Assembly: GCA_041398965.1 (NCBI GenBank)
Contig: JAWKTT010000015.1
Location: 1-64,000, forward strand
Source of the DNA: JAWKTT01 sp041398965
GTDB lineage: Bacteria > Planctomycetota > Planctomycetia > Planctomycetales > Planctomycetaceae
Reading direction: 5' to 3'
DNA length: 64,000 nt
Shown here piece by piece: positions 1-10,083 of the stretch. Position 1 is the first letter of the stretch. Each line of letters starts with the position of its first letter. The notes below the pieces were generated by a model. The model saw nothing but the letters and a program-made list of their open reading frames with translations, had not been told where the DNA came from and made no database searches. The position numbers and the translations under genes were made by a program.

Positions 1-145
1 AGGCTGATGCGACCTCACTGAGATCGTGAATGCTGGAACCAGTGGCCGAGGGGATCGTCAAGACGATCGGCCCTGGGGTCGGCAACAGACCGCGTTTCGG
101 AACTTGCGACCTGCGACAACCTGTCGCGTTGAGGGGATTCTGAAG

Positions 146-1780
146 ATGACCACATACTCGAAACCAAGCTGGATTGGCTGGGGCGTTATCCTGTTGCTGC
201 TCACTTACTCTGGTAATGCGCTCGGAGCGGGCAAACGAGATGTTGGAGAAACTCCACGTGCCGCCATGACCATAGGGGCCGGACTCGAACAGGAACATCA
301 GTGGAAAGACGCCGTCGATCACTACAAGGCGGCGACCGAGAAATGGCCGGAAGAACAAGCCCTCTCTTACGGTCTGCGGCGAACGAAGATTCAGTTCGCC
401 ATCGAACGTCGTTATACCGACGACTCTTATCGCGACGATATGCTGAGACTCTCGAAGCACGATGCGCTCGAACTCTATGACTCGATCCTGCAACGCATTC
501 GGGCGAACTACGTCGAAGACATCAGCACAACATCGATCGTGGCTCACGGCACCGAAAGTCTCTGGCTTGCACTCTCCAACACAAAATTTGTCGACGCCAA
601 CCTCTACGGGGCGGACCCAAAGCGGATTTTGGAAGTCAAAGAGGTACTGCATAAGAACTACTGGAACAAGCCGATTCAGTACCGTGAAGGGGCAAGGCAA
701 GTAATCACCGAAGTGTGCGATCTCTGCGAGCAGCGTCTCGGGTTGAAGCCATCGGCTGTTGTTCTTGAATACGTGTTTGGTACTGTCAACTGCCTCGACG
801 ATTACACCTCAGTGCTCACGCCCGATCGTTTTGGTGATTTGCAGAACAGCATGAAAGGGGAGTTCGTCGGCATCGGTATCGTCATGGAGGCCGAAGCGGG
901 CAAAGGGATGCAGTTGATTAGCGTCCTTCCCGACAGTCCGGCATCGGAAGCGGGCCTGCATGGGGGCGATTCCATCGTCGCGATCGACTCGATCGACTGT
1001 CGTAACATGACGACCGACGAAGCCGCTTCGATGCTGGCTGGCGTCGCCGGGAGTGAATTGAGGTTGGAAATTCAAAGCGGTCGTACCGATGTCGTCCGTT
1101 CGGTCCGCTGTAAGCGTCGCCGGGTTGAAGTGAAAAGCGTCCCTGTCGCAAAGATCATCGACACGGAACTCGGGATCGGATACATCCAGATGACCGGCTT
1201 CCAGGAAACCACCTCGTCTGAAATGTTGATGGCTCTCCATCAACTGCAACGGCAAGGGATGAAGTCACTTATCTGGGACGTTCGGGGAAACCCGGGGGGG
1301 TTACTTGAAGAGTCGGCCCGCATCCTCGACCTGTTCATTGCCGATGGACTGCTCGTGTCGACAGCCGGTCGCGTCGATGATCAGAACAAAAAGTACACTG
1401 CGCATCCTGCTGGAACGTTTCAGGTCCCTCTGGTCCTGCTGATTGATGGTAACAGTGCCAGTGCGAGCGAAATTGTCGCCGGTGCCGTCCGAGACCATCA
1501 ACGGGGAACCATTGTCGGTCGCAAGACGTATGGCAAGTGGAGCGTGCAAAGCATCTACCCGGTTCGGGGCTCGACGGGGTTGCGATTAACGACGGCTCAC
1601 TTCTATTCGCCCCTTGGTCAACGTTATCCTAAGGTCGGTTTGAAGCCTGATGTGGAAGTCGAGTGGCCAGAAGATGACGACTTCCGTCGACCGTTGGGCG
1701 ATGTCGACCCTGTCCGCGACCACGATGTCCGACGTGCGTTGGAAGTCTTAAAGTCGGGACGAACCTTCGTCAGTAAGTAA
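146..1780 (+). CDS. S41-family C-terminal processing protease (PDZ-containing, exported)
   Basis: Serine protease of the CtpA/Tsp family, expected to cleave exported proteins in the periplasm. The product is 544 aa from the ATG at 146, which has GAGGGG 9 bases upstream; an in-frame ATG at 26 would only add an Arg-rich stretch before the signal peptide. A hydrophobic N-terminal signal ends near AlaLeuGlyAla. A TPR-like helical part follows, then a PDZ domain (GEFVGIGIVM through about 80 residues) and the S41 core. The Ser-rich catalytic motif NSASASEI is present, followed by GRKTYGK carrying the general-base lysine. Length and domain order fit the family. The next gene starts 13 bp downstream on the same strand, so the two are probably co-transcribed. 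The family call is secure; substrates are unknown. Confidence 0.93.
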   Translation: MTTYSKPSWIGWGVILLLLTYSGNALGAGKRDVGETPRAAMTIGAGLEQEHQWKDAVDHYKAATEKWPEEQALSYGLRRTKIQFAIERRYTDDSYRDDMLRLSKHDALELYDSILQRIRANYVEDISTTSIVAHGTESLWLALSNTKFVDANLYGADPKRILEVKEVLHKNYWNKPIQYREGARQVITEVCDLCEQRLGLKPSAVVLEYVFGTVNCLDDYTSVLTPDRFGDLQNSMKGEFVGIGIVMEAEAGKGMQLISVLPDSPASEAGLHGGDSIVAIDSIDCRNMTTDEAASMLAGVAGSELRLEIQSGRTDVVRSVRCKRRRVEVKSVPVAKIIDTELGIGYIQMTGFQETTSSEMLMALHQLQRQGMKSLIWDVRGNPGGLLEESARILDLFIADGLLVSTAGRVDDQNKKYTAHPAGTFQVPLVLLIDGNSASASEIVAGAVRDHQRGTIVGRKTYGKWSVQSIYPVRGSTGLRLTTAHFYSPLGQRYPKVGLKPDVEVEWPEDDDFRRPLGDVDPVRDHDVRRALEVLKSGRTFVSK

Positions 1781-1793
1781 ACGACTGCCAACA

Positions 1794-2738
1794 ATGCCAC
1801 CTTCAGACGCCTCCGATGCTGATCCATCCGCCTGGCTCAAAGCTGGACGCGGGATCACTCCGGAGGTGAACTGGCAGTTTGTGACCGAAGGGGAATTGAC
1901 CGCCCTGGAACTGTGTGCCGAGACCGGCGAAGTCATCGTCGCCGACAACTCCGGCGTCCTTTGTCAGCTCGACCGCCGTGGGCAGATCGCCTCACTCACC
2001 CGGCTCAACGAACCTGTTCGCCAACTCGCCTGGAGCGCCAATGGAGAGCTGGGAAGCTGTATCTGTGGCGAACGAACGCTGCACGTCTTCGGGCGCGGAT
2101 TGAAATCGCTCTGGAAACTAACACTCCCAGAGGTTGTCCTGACCGTGGCCGTGGCCCCCTACGGAACGCATCTCGTCGTGACGCTGGCGGATGGGATCAA
2201 CATGATCTACGACGCCGGAAAAAACAGACTCTGCAAGTTTGAGACGGTCCGCCCGCTCTCCTTCGTGAGTTTCATGAGTGAGTCCCCTGGATTCGTCGCC
2301 GCCGCAGAACATGGCCTGCTCTGTCGACATCTCATCTCCGGCCAAAACGAGTGGCATCAAAAGCTGTGGTCGAATGTCGGACAACTCTCCATCACCGGCG
2401 ATGGAGCCACAATCTACACCGCCAGCTTCGCACATGGCATTCAAGCGTTTGACCAGTCGGGGAAGAACACCGGTTCCTACATCCTGGACGGTACGGTTCA
2501 TCGCGTTCATGGAACCTTCGAGCCAAACCGCATTCTGGCCGCCACAGTCGAGCAGTCGCTGTACTGGCTCGACGCCGACGGCGAACTGATGTGGGCCACG
2601 AAGACCCCCGAATCAGTCACATCCCTCCGCTGCGACCCCCTCGGCGAGTCCGCCCTTGTCGGCCTCGCCAGCGGCAGACTCCTCTCACTCACCTGGAGCG
2701 GCCGCCTCAAAGGGCCGAAGTCCAAAGCAGATGGGTAG
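1794..2738 (+). CDS. WD40/PQQ-like beta-propeller protein
   Basis: A 314-aa protein without a clear signal peptide. It has repeated blocks of about 40 residues with the beta-strand rhythm of a propeller (for example VAVAPYGTHLVVTLADG and SLRCDPLGESALVGLASGRLLSL). No enzymatic motif is visible, so a scaffold or binding role is the most that can be inferred. The ATG has no good Shine-Dalgarno sequence and lies 13 bp after the protease stop, which suggests translational coupling. The start is therefore less certain than the frame. About 450 bp without a convincing gene follow. Confidence 0.75.
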   Translation: MPPSDASDADPSAWLKAGRGITPEVNWQFVTEGELTALELCAETGEVIVADNSGVLCQLDRRGQIASLTRLNEPVRQLAWSANGELGSCICGERTLHVFGRGLKSLWKLTLPEVVLTVAVAPYGTHLVVTLADGINMIYDAGKNRLCKFETVRPLSFVSFMSESPGFVAAAEHGLLCRHLISGQNEWHQKLWSNVGQLSITGDGATIYTASFAHGIQAFDQSGKNTGSYILDGTVHRVHGTFEPNRILAATVEQSLYWLDADGELMWATKTPESVTSLRCDPLGESALVGLASGRLLSLTWSGRLKGPKSKADG

Positions 2739-3087
2739 AGCGAACAATCAAATTGCGAGTCTTTGGGCGTTCGTCGACCGGTAACGACAGAGCACATCGA
2801 GAGGTTCGCGTCGATCACCTCTGAGTTGAATGCTTGAACCCAAAGGCAATAGTCTGCGTTCGATTCACAAGGATGATAACTCGAAAGTGACACGAGAATG
2901 GAACTGTTCGATGTCAACCAGTGTAATGAAAGGTTGGATCAACCCGATCGCCGATTCCCCATCACGTCGCGGCACCGCATATCGTGTTGATGGCACAGTT
3001 TGCGATGGCGAGATGCTCATCCTGCGATGCTGTCAGATAGCGACAGTCTGACAAGGCCAATGAGCAGAAGTGTCCAAGACTTGCAAC
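2739..3087. other. Intergenic stretch, no gene seen
   Basis: Between the propeller gene and the terminator of the converging sialate esterase gene. Short open frames here are Ser/Arg-rich, lack ribosome-binding sites and show no recognisable family. I see nothing functional in it. Confidence 0.5.
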
Positions 3088-3131
3088 AATAAAAAGACAT
3101 CCTGCCACCACTCTTGGGGAGGCAGGATGTC
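3088..3131 (-). terminator. Rho-independent terminator of the sialate esterase gene
   Basis: Perfect 11-bp stem (GACATCCTGCC at 3096-3106, GGCAGGATGTC at 3121-3131) with a 14-base loop. On the minus strand it is followed by TTTTTATT. It lies about 58 bp past the esterase stop codon and is oriented for it. Confidence 0.85.
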
Positions 3132-3188
3132 GGCGTTAGAGGGATGCCGGAAAGGCGTTCAAACTCCGGACGAACTCAGTCTGTTACA

Positions 3189-4799
3189 CTACCAAGAGTC
3201 GGTGCGGAAGGGGGATGCGGGGAAGCCGGCTTTGTTGTAGAGATTGGCTCCCAGCGGGTTCATTGAGTAGGCGTAGCGGACGGCGACAGGGGCCGCGACT
3301 TCGTTGGATGAGACGACGACGGTGTCGCCCACGATGACCGCATCGGCCCATTTCCACTGTTTGTCTTCACCAGCAATTGCAAAGCGGGCGAGCTTGCCCT
3401 CTTTGTCTTCAACAGTGGGTGACAGCCCTTCTTTCTTGCCGACCATCAGACCGCCGCCGACATGATCAAAGGAGATTGCGATCTTGTTCCCTTCAATTTT
3501 CATCGACTTGTATAGCGGGCCGCTGACGACAACGTCCTTCATTTCGTGAACGTCGCGAAGTGCCCAGGCGGCCAGTCGAGTCCCGACGTCTTGCTTGTTG
3601 CGGGGGTGAATGTCTCCTGCTTCGCCTATGTCAGTGATAACCGCCATGCCGGTGTGCGGGATCGTGAGCGACTGCCTCTGGGCTTCGCGGATTCTTGCCC
3701 AACCATCGCCACCTTCGGGGTTGTCGGTCGGCTTCTGGAAGTTGGCAAGTTGCACGAAGTAGAAGTTGATGGGCAAGTCCGTCTGATTCCAGACACTCCG
3801 CCAGCCTTCAATGAGCGCGGTCATCTTATGGAAATACTCGACCCCTTCACCCCCGTTCGATTCTCCCTGATACCAGATCGCCCCGCGAATGGCATAGGGG
3901 GCAAGCGGGCTGATCATCGCGTTGTAGATCGCGGTCGGCTGTCCACCTTGGTTAAACCCTGGAGTCTTGGGGGCTTCGGGGACCGGGGTCCCGGCAGCTT
4001 CGGCAGCCTTCTTTGCAGCTTCCCACTTAGCGACCGCGTCGGCATGCTTGGCCCATGTCTCCTTGCCGGCGGGCTGTGTCGGGTCGAACTGATCGACTTG
4101 TTTGCTGATGCTCGCGAGTTCAGGGACATTTCGGAATCCAACCGGAGGAGTCCACGGTTCGATACGAGTGCCACCCCAGTTGCTGCCGATCAACCCGATG
4201 GGAACGCCGGTCTCTTGATTCAAACGACGTCCGAAGAAGTAACCGACTGCCGAGAAGCCCCCGGCACTCCCCGGAGAACAGACCTGCCACGCGGCCTGAC
4301 CGGTGATGCGAGTGTTCGGGAGCGGCGACGTCGGATGGCCGGGAACATTGAAGAGTCGAATCGTTGGATGATCCGCGGCGGCCACTTCGTCCTTGCCGTT
4401 GAGGGAACTATTCAAGCCCCATTCCATGTTCGACTGACCGGAGCAAATCCAGACGTCTCCCACGAGGACGTCCTCAAAAGTGACGACCTTATCGCCCGAC
4501 TTAACCGTCATGGTCGTCGGTTCTTTGGAAGCCTTGAGCTTACCCAAAGCGACCTGCCAGCGGCCGGAGTCGTCCGCTTTCGCAGTCTGTGTTTGTTCGC
4601 CCAGAGTCACAGTGACTGCTGATCCAGCGGCACTCCAACCCCAGACAGGAACCGCCACGTCTCGCTGCAACACCATGTGCGATGTAAAAATGTCGGCCAC
4701 GAGCGGAGCATCTTGCCCCTGAGCTGGCACTTGCGATGTGGCGACGGCCACGGCGCAAAGCAGCATCCCGAGGAACCGCCTCTTCAGTTGTCGAATCAT
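3189..4799 (-). CDS. Secreted sialate O-acetylesterase (SGNH/SASA family)
   Basis: A 536-aa exported esterase expected to remove O-acetyl groups from sialic acid or similar acetylated sugars. A typical signal peptide (MIRQLKRRFLGMLLCAVAVA) ends near AlaGlnGly. A beta-sandwich segment (about residues 30-115) precedes the catalytic block with the diagnostic GQSNMEWGLN motif, whose Ser is the nucleophile. WYQGESNGG and a C-terminal DIHPRNKQ block carrying Asp and His follow. The ATG is preceded by AAGGAG at 7-base spacing. Planctomycetes carry many such enzymes for polysaccharide breakdown. It appears monocistronic, with a strong terminator downstream. Confidence 0.92.
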   Translation of the reverse strand: MIRQLKRRFLGMLLCAVAVATSQVPAQGQDAPLVADIFTSHMVLQRDVAVPVWGWSAAGSAVTVTLGEQTQTAKADDSGRWQVALGKLKASKEPTTMTVKSGDKVVTFEDVLVGDVWICSGQSNMEWGLNSSLNGKDEVAAADHPTIRLFNVPGHPTSPLPNTRITGQAAWQVCSPGSAGGFSAVGYFFGRRLNQETGVPIGLIGSNWGGTRIEPWTPPVGFRNVPELASISKQVDQFDPTQPAGKETWAKHADAVAKWEAAKKAAEAAGTPVPEAPKTPGFNQGGQPTAIYNAMISPLAPYAIRGAIWYQGESNGGEGVEYFHKMTALIEGWRSVWNQTDLPINFYFVQLANFQKPTDNPEGGDGWARIREAQRQSLTIPHTGMAVITDIGEAGDIHPRNKQDVGTRLAAWALRDVHEMKDVVVSGPLYKSMKIEGNKIAISFDHVGGGLMVGKKEGLSPTVEDKEGKLARFAIAGEDKQWKWADAVIVGDTVVVSSNEVAAPVAVRYAYSMNPLGANLYNKAGFPASPFRTDSW

Positions 4800-5001
4800 G
4801 TCTCTCTCCTTGGTGAGTCGTCTATTGGAAGAACACCGATCATTCTTCGTCGATGGGAGATTCTGCCGTAAAGAGGGTTAGAAATCGAGCGAGTGCTGAA
4901 AAGGACTCGCGATGGATTGTCCGGAGTATCGCCGGAGGAATGTTTCGCGATAGACTCGGGGCCGGTTCCCATCGAGCAGTTGCTGCAAACGTTTCACCCT
5001 T

Positions 5002-6327
5002 ATGAGAGTTATGGTCATGACGGAGATCGCGAGGTTCCAGGGTGTGATTGGCGTACTCGTGCTGATCGGTCTGGCGGTGTTGCTTTCGAATAATCGTCGC
5101 AAGATCGACTGGAAACTCGTCAGCTGGGGGCTGGGGATTCAGTTGCTATTGGCACTTGCCATCCTGCGCACGTCGGCAGGACACCGTTCGTTTGACTGGG
5201 CGAACGATGTCGTGCAACAGTTGCTGGGATTCTCGAAGAAAGGGGCCGATTTTCTCTTTGCAACGTTTGGAGCCTCAAGCCTCAGCGAAACGCCGCTGAA
5301 CAACTTTGCCTTCGGCGTGTTGCCGACGGTCATCTTTTTCTCGGCTCTGCTTTCGGTGCTCTACCACTTAGGGGTCATGCAATTCGTGGTGAAGATCATT
5401 GCATGGACGATGCAGAAGACGATGGGGACGAGCGGTGCCGAGACGCTGAGCGTGGCGGGTAATATCTTCGTCGGACAGACCGAAGCCCCGCTGCTTGTAA
5501 GGCCGTTCCTCAACAAGATGACCCGCTCAGAACTGATGACCGTCATGGTCGGAGGGTTTGCGACGATTGCCGGGGGAGTTTTGGCGATTTACGTGGGCTA
5601 TCTGCGCGAGGTCCCGGGAATTGCGGGTCATCTCATCGCAGCTTCTCTCATGAGTGCCCCCGCCGGACTTCTGATGTCGAAGATTCTGTATCCTGAGACC
5701 GAGGTCTCAGCGACGGCAGGGTCACTGCATCTTCATACCGATCAGCGCGCCTCGAATCTCCTGGAGGCGTTTGGTGACGGAGCCATTGATGGACTGAAAC
5801 TGGCCCTCAACATCGCAGCCATGCTTATCGCCTTCATCGCGGCAACGGCGATGCTCAATCATCTTTTGGGCCTCTTTCCGTCAGTCTCCGGAGAACCTCT
5901 CTCGCTGCAACGTCTGCTCGGTTGGGTGTTTCGACCTCTCGCATGGACTTTGGGAGCAAGCTGGGATGAGTCTGCAACACTGGGATCGCTCCTGGGGCAG
6001 AAGATCGTGCTGACTGAGTTGATCGCGTATCAGGAACTCGGCCGGCTCATCCCTCAACAAACGCTATCTCCGCGAACGACGATCATTGCGAGTTACGCTC
6101 TGTGTGGTTTCGCAAACTTTGCATCGATCGGCATTCAACTCGGTGGCATTGGTGCTGTTGCCCCTGATCGAAAGCGTGACCTTGCTTCGATCGCCCTCAA
6201 GGCGATGATCGGCGGTGCCCTCGCCTCCTGGATGACCGCTTCAATCGCCGGAATACTCATCGACGACCTTCCCATCCCCACGAATCCAGTCCCGACCACC
6301 ATCGACACTCCGGCCGACAATTCCTGA
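5002..6327 (+). CDS. NupC-type concentrative nucleoside transporter
   Basis: A 441-aa integral membrane protein of the CNT (NupC) family, which imports nucleosides with Na+ or H+. Seen in order: N-terminal hydrophobic helices, the GNIFVGQTEAPLLVRPF motif of the substrate site, GGFATIAGGVLAIYVGY, and the C-terminal YALCGFANFASIGIQLGG block. All are hallmarks of the family. Length is slightly above the usual 400-425 aa. Starts at 5002, 5011 and 5017 are all possible; 5017 would give a more typical N terminus. The gene stands alone, with about 375 bp before the next one. Confidence 0.93.
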   Translation: MRVMVMTEIARFQGVIGVLVLIGLAVLLSNNRRKIDWKLVSWGLGIQLLLALAILRTSAGHRSFDWANDVVQQLLGFSKKGADFLFATFGASSLSETPLNNFAFGVLPTVIFFSALLSVLYHLGVMQFVVKIIAWTMQKTMGTSGAETLSVAGNIFVGQTEAPLLVRPFLNKMTRSELMTVMVGGFATIAGGVLAIYVGYLREVPGIAGHLIAASLMSAPAGLLMSKILYPETEVSATAGSLHLHTDQRASNLLEAFGDGAIDGLKLALNIAAMLIAFIAATAMLNHLLGLFPSVSGEPLSLQRLLGWVFRPLAWTLGASWDESATLGSLLGQKIVLTELIAYQELGRLIPQQTLSPRTTIIASYALCGFANFASIGIQLGGIGAVAPDRKRDLASIALKAMIGGALASWMTASIAGILIDDLPIPTNPVPTTIDTPADNS

Positions 6328-6704
6328 AGGTCTTGGCGAGGTCATTCATGAAACTGCACTGCGAAGAAACACGACGCCGATCGACGTCAAACCGAGTTGG
6401 GCGGAGCATCGCAATCCCCATGGCAGTTGTTTTGACTTTGCCGGAGGGCATTAAGCGAATCACGTCCTGCCAAAGGGATGTTGACGCGGCTCGGTCCTGA
6501 CGGCCGCCTGAGGCGTCGGTTCACAAACCATTTGAGTCAGAAATGTTTGTCGCTTGATAATGCAGGTTGAGCGAATGCCGTGTTGATGTGAATGTTTCTC
6601 ACTGACCGATTCTCACGCTCCAAAGGTGTGACCCGTGGGCCGATTTACGATAGAATGACGCCGAGATTCAGTCGCCCGTTTGCCCCCTCGAGTAGGAGTT
6701 CAAC
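6328..6704. other. Intergenic region upstream of an aldehyde dehydrogenase gene
   Basis: No credible gene. It ends with a good ribosome-binding site (AGGAG, 6 bases before the ATG at 6705) and presumably carries that gene's promoter. No clear -35/-10 pair was recognised. Confidence 0.4.
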
Positions 6705-8174
6705 ATGTCTTCTCAAGTCTTGACAGCAGCCCGGCCCAAAGTGCGCTGCACGCAACTCTTCATTGATGGCGAGTGGTGCGATGCGGTGTCCGGCCAGACA
6801 TTCGGCACCTTTCATCCGGCCACCGAAGAGAAGATTGCCGATGTTGCGCTCGCCGGGGTCGAAGACGTTGACCGGGCGGTCGCGGCGGCTCGTCGAGCGT
6901 TTGAGACGGGGCCATGGCGGACGATGGATGCCCGGGACCGGGGACAATTGCTCGGTCGATTGGCGGACCTCATCGAAGAGCATCAGGAAGAGTTGGCCGC
7001 CCTCGAAACACTCGACAACGGCAAACCGATTCGGGACTCCCGAGCCGCCGACATTCCTCTCGTCATCGATTGCCTTCGTTACTACGCCGGTTGGGCGGAC
7101 AAACTCACCGGCGAGACGGTGCCGATTCGGGGGAACTATTTCTGTTACACCCGTCGCGAACCGGTCGGAGTCTGCGGACAGATCATTCCCTGGAATTTTC
7201 CCGCGTTGATGGTTGCCTGGAAGTGGGCTCCCGCTTTGGCGTGTGGGAACACCATCGTGATGAAGCCTGCGGAACAGACGCCACTCTCATGTTTACGCAT
7301 GGTCGAACTCGCCCACGAGGCTGGTTTTCCGCCCGGGGTAATTAACGTTGTCACCGGATTTGGTGAGACGGGGGCTGCCATCGTCAAACATCCGGGGGTC
7401 GACAAAATCGCGTTCACCGGCTCGACTGAAACGGCTCAGTTCATTATGGCCGATGCGGCGAAAACGCTCAAACGGCTCACGTTTGAACTCGGCGGCAAGA
7501 GTCCGAACGTCATCTTCGCCGATTGCGACCTCGACGCCGCAGTCGAGGGGGCTGAGTTTGGCCTCTTCTTCAATCAGGGACAATGTTGCTGTGCCGGGAG
7601 TCGGGTGTTCGTCGAGAAATCGATCCACGAAGAGTTCGTCGCCCGGTTGGTCGAGCGAGCCAGTTCCCGTCAACTTGGCGATCCCTTCGACCCCGCGACC
7701 ACTCAGGGCCCGCAAGTCGACGCCGACCAGTTTCATAAGATTCTGGACTATATCAACCGGGGGAAACAGGCCGGTGCGAAGTGCGTCACTGGCGGCAATC
7801 GTCACGGCGACAAAGGCTTCTACATCGAACCGACTGTGTTCGATCATGTCACCGACGATATGGATATTGCGAAGTACGAAATCTTCGGCCCCGTGCTAAG
7901 TGTGTTGCCGTTTAGCGATGTGGATGAAGTGATTGCTCGTGCGAATGACACCTTCTATGGCCTCGCTGCCGCCGTCTGGACTCGAGATGTCGGCAAAGCC
8001 CACCACATCGCCAACTCGGTCCGTGCAGGGACGGTCTGGATCAACTGCTACGACGTCTTCGACGCCGCCGCCCCCTTTGGAGGGTTCAAACAATCCGGCC
8101 TCGGGCGAGAACTGGGTTCTGCCGGCCTCCAAGCCTACACCGAGCTAAAGACCGTGACGATGAATCTCAGCTAA
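6705..8174 (+). CDS. NAD(P)+-dependent aldehyde dehydrogenase
   Basis: A 489-aa member of the aldehyde dehydrogenase superfamily (betaine/phenylacetaldehyde/retinal-type group), oxidising aldehydes to acids in the cytoplasm. Visible motifs: the Rossmann segment with IIPWNFPALM and KPAEQTPLS, the catalytic-Glu motif FELGGKSPN, the catalytic-Cys region NQGQCCCAGSR, and EIFGPVLSVLPF near the C terminus. Length is standard. The substrate cannot be told from sequence. A second close homologue lies at 39568-41055, so the two look like paralogues. It is flanked by non-coding stretches and appears monocistronic. Confidence 0.95.
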   Translation: MSSQVLTAARPKVRCTQLFIDGEWCDAVSGQTFGTFHPATEEKIADVALAGVEDVDRAVAAARRAFETGPWRTMDARDRGQLLGRLADLIEEHQEELAALETLDNGKPIRDSRAADIPLVIDCLRYYAGWADKLTGETVPIRGNYFCYTRREPVGVCGQIIPWNFPALMVAWKWAPALACGNTIVMKPAEQTPLSCLRMVELAHEAGFPPGVINVVTGFGETGAAIVKHPGVDKIAFTGSTETAQFIMADAAKTLKRLTFELGGKSPNVIFADCDLDAAVEGAEFGLFFNQGQCCCAGSRVFVEKSIHEEFVARLVERASSRQLGDPFDPATTQGPQVDADQFHKILDYINRGKQAGAKCVTGGNRHGDKGFYIEPTVFDHVTDDMDIAKYEIFGPVLSVLPFSDVDEVIARANDTFYGLAAAVWTRDVGKAHHIANSVRAGTVWINCYDVFDAAAPFGGFKQSGLGRELGSAGLQAYTELKTVTMNLS

Positions 8175-8714
8175 CAATCGCCGAGAGTAATCGCAGGAAG
8201 GTCTATTTCGCTCTTTCATTTGGGGCATGTTGGAAACTGACCCCATAATAGCGGCGCCCCGATGGGCTGTTCGTGCGGCGGGATATTCTTCAGCGAAGGT
8301 TGATCGATTCCAAGGCCAGAGACCTGCGGCTACTGTTTGTCATCGTCACTGTTTAAGTTCACCTCGACAATCACTCCCCGACTATCGTCAGGGCGTGATG
8401 TAGTGTGCGTTCAATCAACGGCACCGCCGAGCGTAGTTCCCTTATAAAAATGGCATCCGACGGACATCTTGCTCCAACGCCACCTGGCATTTTCGGCGAA
8501 GGAGGATGTCCATTGTACGGGAGGGGTTAGGGTACGTTGTTCGAGTGCCGATTGAGTCATGTATTGAAATGACAATGCCGACCGTCGCGGTGGGGACGCG
8601 AAGGACGGCATCGATCACGGAGATGACTTGTTGCCTCAAAACGGCAGCCAAACGAGTTGCCGCGTTTGAAGACGTGTCACATGAAGAGGTTACTCACGCG
8701 TCGTCAACAGACTG
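8175..8714. other. 540-bp intergenic region, no gene supported
   Basis: Several overlapping open frames of 60-70 codons exist on both strands. None has a ribosome-binding site or a recognisable protein pattern. It separates two genes whose 3' ends face each other. Confidence 0.4.
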
Positions 8715-9650
8715 TTAAGCAACCCGTTCGTGTGAGGGCTGTGTGGAAGTCTGGAAGCGGTCGCAGTAGCCGTTCTGACGTTGCTCTTTGAGTCGCGTCA
8801 GGCTCTCGGAAAGCATGGGCATGGCGATGCAGACGGCCTTTCGCAGCTTCTTGGTCTGCAAAGAACACTCACCAGCTGCGAACTCGGCGACCGGCGCAAC
8901 GAGCGGCTCTTCACGACGAAGAGACAACCAGGGGAGGGCGAAGTGATCGGCGAGTCGCTGGGCGAACTTCATCGGGTTCACACGTTCGGCCCCGGCGATG
9001 TGGTAGATGCCTTGCAGTTGTTCCTGCCAGCAACGCCAAAGGATTTCGGCGAGATCACTAGCGAGGATCGGAGTGGCGTGTCGGATACAATCGAGGTCGA
9101 CGATTCGCTTGGCTTCGATCTCGGCAAGCAGAGCTTCGATTTCCCCACCTTGCGACCCGAAAGGAGACCAGCCGAAGACATTGGTACGAACGACGAGGGC
9201 CGTTTCGTTTGCGGCGAGAACTTCCTGCTCGGCCTGTCGAATCCATTGAGCCTGCGGCGACTTGCACTCTCCAGGCCCCCGTTCTTCATGGAACATCCAG
9301 GGTCCAGTGAAGAGGGCATCCGACGAGAGATACGTGAGCGAGACCTGGGCCTCGTTCGCCGCTGCGGCCCATTGACTGGCGACTTTAGGGGTCGAGGCAT
9401 CAAACAGAGATTCGAAGTCGGCTTCCCAACTAGATCGGGCTGCGGCTCCGCAATAGACGATATGACGCGGCGCATGCTCTGCGATGATGTCGGCCGGGCT
9501 GTCTGCCAGCGTCGCGAGATGAATGTCACACCCTTGTATGTCGAGGGGGGTCTCGAAGGCGATCCCCACGACCGAACCGTACTCGGCCAAGGTGGCCGCA
9601 ATGTTCGCACCTGCAACTGTCTCGACACCGACCACTAGAATCTTATCCAC
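8715..9650 (-). CDS. NAD-dependent epimerase / dTDP-4-dehydrorhamnose reductase-like SDR
   Basis: A 311-aa short-chain-dehydrogenase-type protein of the RmlD-like group. It begins MDKILVVGVETVAGANIAATLAEYG, a variant of the N-terminal NAD(P)-binding motif. SYLSSDALFTGPW, the catalytic Ser/Thr region, follows. LVVRTNVFGWSPFG and IYHIAGAERVNPMKFAQ match the C-terminal pattern of nucleotide-sugar reductases. The start codon is GTG at 9650, supported by GGGAGG just upstream. A role in nucleotide-sugar or cell-surface sugar metabolism is likely, but no rml genes lie nearby, so the exact reaction is open. The usual catalytic YxxxK is not obvious. Confidence 0.8.
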   Translation of the reverse strand: MDKILVVGVETVAGANIAATLAEYGSVVGIAFETPLDIQGCDIHLATLADSPADIIAEHAPRHIVYCGAAARSSWEADFESLFDASTPKVASQWAAAANEAQVSLTYLSSDALFTGPWMFHEERGPGECKSPQAQWIRQAEQEVLAANETALVVRTNVFGWSPFGSQGGEIEALLAEIEAKRIVDLDCIRHATPILASDLAEILWRCWQEQLQGIYHIAGAERVNPMKFAQRLADHFALPWLSLRREEPLVAPVAEFAAGECSLQTKKLRKAVCIAMPMLSESLTRLKEQRQNGYCDRFQTSTQPSHERVA

Positions 9651-10083
9651 GCTGTGCCTCCCTGCGCTGGCGTGCCAATGGGACGAATTCGACCTGAAAA
9701 CGTCCCGAAAACGTGCGTTTCGCTACGACTGCTGATCCGTCGCCCGCCTGAGGTAGACATGGTTTCCGAACATCACAAACCGTCGCGTCGCCTCCGACTC
9801 AGTCGGAGAGGAGGGAGTATATGCGGACCCATTTCATCACGCCAAGACCAATTCGGCAGGATTTGCCGAGTGGAGGCTTCGGACGAAGTCGAAGCCATAT
9901 TCAAGGAGTGCGAGATTCCATGAATTGACACCCGCCGATTCTCTGGGGCCTGCGTGGGCGCCGCGATCGATGTCGTATTGTTGTCGGGAATCGCTTAATC
10001 TCTCCGCTATTGAAAGTCAGACGCAGGAGAGTTGTTCAAGGCGACTCATTCGTCATCGATTCTTTTCGAAAGGGATGTTCATC
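9651..10083. other. Divergent intergenic region
   Basis: Lies between the SDR gene (minus) and the dehydrogenase gene (plus) and presumably holds both promoters. No convincing coding frame was found. Confidence 0.4.

Noticed and set aside
3546..4622. Long plus-strand open frame of 358 codons opposite the sialate esterase
   Set aside because: It lies fully inside a gene with clear SGNH motifs and has no family pattern; it is a shadow of the high-GC coding strand.
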